From Chrysomallon squamiferum (taxonomy: Eukaryota; Mollusca; Gastropoda; Neomphalida; Peltospiridae): a stretch of DNA of 64,000 nt. Of this stretch, positions 61,852 to 64,000 are shown one piece after another; position 1 is the first letter of the stretch, and every line of letters starts with the position of its first letter. The notes below the pieces were generated by a model. It was not told the DNA's origin and ran no database searches. It was given only the letters and a program-made list of their open reading frames with translations. The position numbers were made by a program, and so were the translations under genes. Location: NCBI GenBank assembly GCA_012295275.1, contig CM022673.1:5537811-5601810 (forward strand). The letters run 5' to 3'.

Positions 61852-61920
61852 ATGGACAACATCCATAGCCTGGATCCACGGAAACAAGAACTGCTGGAAG
61901 CTAGGTTTTTGGGAAGTAGA
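61852..61920 (+). CDS. TLK2: Tousled-like kinase (TLK), first coding exon
   Basis: Tousled-like kinases are nuclear Ser/Thr kinases active in S phase that phosphorylate the histone chaperone ASF1. An acceptor (tttttattttag) at 61843 and donor (AGA|gtgagt) at 61920 bound an exon whose ATG at 61852 starts a 23-codon segment containing HSLDPRKQELLEARF. This closely matches the conserved N terminus of animal TLK1/TLK2 (HSLDPRRQELLEARFTG). The exon ends in phase 0. The rest of the gene, including coiled coils and kinase domain, lies right of the window. Whether it is orthologous to TLK1 or TLK2 cannot be told, so the symbol is provisional. Confidence 0.85.
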
Positions 61921-63187
61921 GTGAGTATCCAGACTAATATAATGCAGAAATATCTCTTCTCTTTGCAGAATATATCATCAGGGTGCAGTATAAGCACCTT
62001 GCCTGATACCCAATTTGCATAAAATTGTTAAGACAACTAAAATATAATGCTCATCTTGGTGATGTGTTTTAGCACAGGGAGAGTTCTTTAATACCAACAC
62101 AGTATTATTTAATATTTTTTCAGTTGTTGATTATTTTGGCAAAATGGCTAATTGTTGTTTGATTTTGTTGGGGTTTTTCACATTTTATATCTTATTTGTT
62201 TAAGGATAAAAACTTCAACCGCAAAATTCTTGGTAACATTTGAAAATAACATGAAAGATTTCCCATTTTGTCTAATTAAATTTTTAGGCTGTGAGTGATG
62301 TAGTTCAGGAATGTAGACAAATCTTTTTCATTCATTATCACTTGCATGATTGGTGACTGGGAATTAAAATATTTATTAAATAAGATGTAAACAGAAAAAG
62401 AATAATCCACCAGTTGGTTTATTAAGATATTCTACCTTTGATATATATATAAAATTTACCAAACTTAAAAATATATCAATAATAACAGAAAAAACCTATC
62501 CATATGCTTTAGCTAAAAAGAAGAAAATTATTTTAGATTTTTCTTTTCTTTTTAATAAGAATTTTCTTTTATTTATTTTTTAGTCTAAACTAAGGACAGA
62601 GAAATGTCAGAAAAATATTTCAGCTGTATTGAGACTGATACAATAATTTGGTTCTGAATGAAGTATGATAATATCCCAGATGAAACTTTTTAATTAATAA
62701 AGCTCTTAATGGAAAATTAATCAGTGTCTTAATTAGGATATGGCAGGATTGCAGGCACAAAATTTAAAGTGCCATTTTTAGAAGTAAAATTTTCAAAAAT
62801 GTCCAGACCCACAACAATCGATTTTAAGTGTACAATTTAAAAAAAAAGAAAAAATTATAGTATCTGTTAATAATTAACATGCATTTACCGCTTTGTGTCA
62901 ATCTAGTGTTAAGTAAATTTAGTTGACGAGCATTCCACTAAATATGAATCATTGTTTTTCTTTCAGTACCTTGAAACAAATTTATTTGACTAATATTTTA
63001 TGGTACTTGTTCCATACAAGTGAAATAAGAACTAGCTGCGAAAGTAAATTTGAACTTTTATTTGGTTGTAAATAAAAAGAGAATGAGAGAGAACGAAACA
63101 AAATATGTTGGTTGAAACTCAACATTTTCCGTTCCATTAACATCAGTACTGCCAGATTGGAAATGGCTAGATTTATTCATATTAAAA

Positions 63188-63229
<42 letters not shown>

Positions 63230-64000
63230 TTAATTTAATTTTATTTTAATTATTATTATTATTAAATAATGTCTAATTACCAGAAGATTCCATTCATAGT
63301 TCTGTGCTAGTGTAACTGTTTGGAAAATATATATATATATATATATATTTCTATTTATTTTATTAAATGTTTAAAATTTCTTGTGTTTACCATTGATTTT
63401 TCAGCATAAGTTTGTCAAGATTCATTAAGTATATGCAAGCTTGATGTGTAACACAAGATGTCGTTGAATCAGATTTCTCGGCTATTTCATAATACCTGAT
63501 AAAACAATAATTACTCAGGAGAAAATTAATATTTTCTAATGTAGGTTGATTATTGGGGTGCTTGTTCAAATGATTGTGTGTCAAGGAGCAGTCACCACAT
63601 TTAGAAATAATTTATAGGTTTTGATCTTTCGGTAAATAATATGCCAAAAGGCTGTTCTGCTTAATAAAATCATTTGCATGTGGCATTGGTAACAATTTTT
63701 TTATACTGTAACTATCTAATTCACCAATGGACACATTTTTCATATACTGCAATTAAATTTCAGTTAGGATTCCAACTTAAATAATAATACAGTTCATAGT
63801 CTTTTTTAGCATCATTACGTAAGAAATGCAAATGTTTTAAGCTTTATGATAAAATTCTATAAAATAGTGAAAACATTTTATAATTAAATTAACTGTTGCA
63901 TTTTTTTATAATTCTCTTTTCTCATCTCTTTATTTCTATTTTTATCTTTTTATTATTTTATTTTATTTTATGACATAATAATAATGCTGTGCATTCTTAC
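61921..64000 (+). other. TLK intron, continues beyond window
   Basis: AT-rich sequence with an AT microsatellite at about 63190-63226 and 63330-63348. No second TLK exon or other gene was recognised before the right edge. Confidence 0.6.

Overview
This is a window of AT-rich animal nuclear DNA. The genes are split by many short introns with GT-AG signals, the introns are full of ATT/AAT, CT, AC and poly-A/T microsatellites, and every recognisable gene is metazoan. Short fragments of the form 'atgaatgtttaa-ac-accccagca' resemble the tails of short interspersed repeats I associate with molluscan genomes, so a mollusc or other lophotrochozoan is my best guess (inference, moderate confidence). 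There are no bacterial-style operons, CRISPR arrays or convincing tRNA/rRNA genes.

Layout. (1) 1-8.25 kb, minus strand: the 5' two-thirds of a calpain-7 gene (13 coding exons; the 3' part lies beyond the left edge). (2) 9.4-15.6 kb, plus strand: a complete HPRT gene, head-to-head with calpain-7, with a candidate in-frame 33-nt microexon at the catalytic flexible loop. (3) 15.6-20.4 kb: intergenic DNA with a decayed, internally deleted DNA transposon (125-bp terminal inverted repeats, a Ginger/KRBA2-like integrase remnant inside) and a long CT repeat. (4) 20.4-53.4 kb, minus strand: three tandem 17-exon GH35 beta-galactosidase (GLB1-like) genes. Copies 2 and 3 add up to intact frames of 636 and 640 codons. 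Copy 1 is broken by a lost splice acceptor and a 1-nt deletion. Intron 9 of copy 1 has gained about 2.5 kb carrying intact histone H4 and H2B genes, each with its own promoter and 3' stem-loop, plus a dead LINE reverse-transcriptase fragment. (5) 53.4-59.9 kb: intergenic, repeat-rich, with only weak unidentified ORFs. (6) 59.9-64 kb, plus strand: promoter region and first coding exon of a Tousled-like kinase gene, whose remainder lies beyond the right edge.

The genes do not form one pathway: purine salvage (HPRT), ESCRT-linked proteolysis (calpain-7), lysosomal or digestive galactoside hydrolysis (GLB1 copies), chromatin (H4, H2B) and S-phase chromatin assembly (TLK). The least expected pattern is that several intronic minisatellites, in two unrelated genes, have repeat units containing a copy of the adjacent exon-intron junction, so authentic splice sites are followed or preceded by arrays of decoy splice sites. 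Exon boundaries were derived by hand from splice consensus, reading-frame phase and family similarity; none was checked by database search or RNA data.
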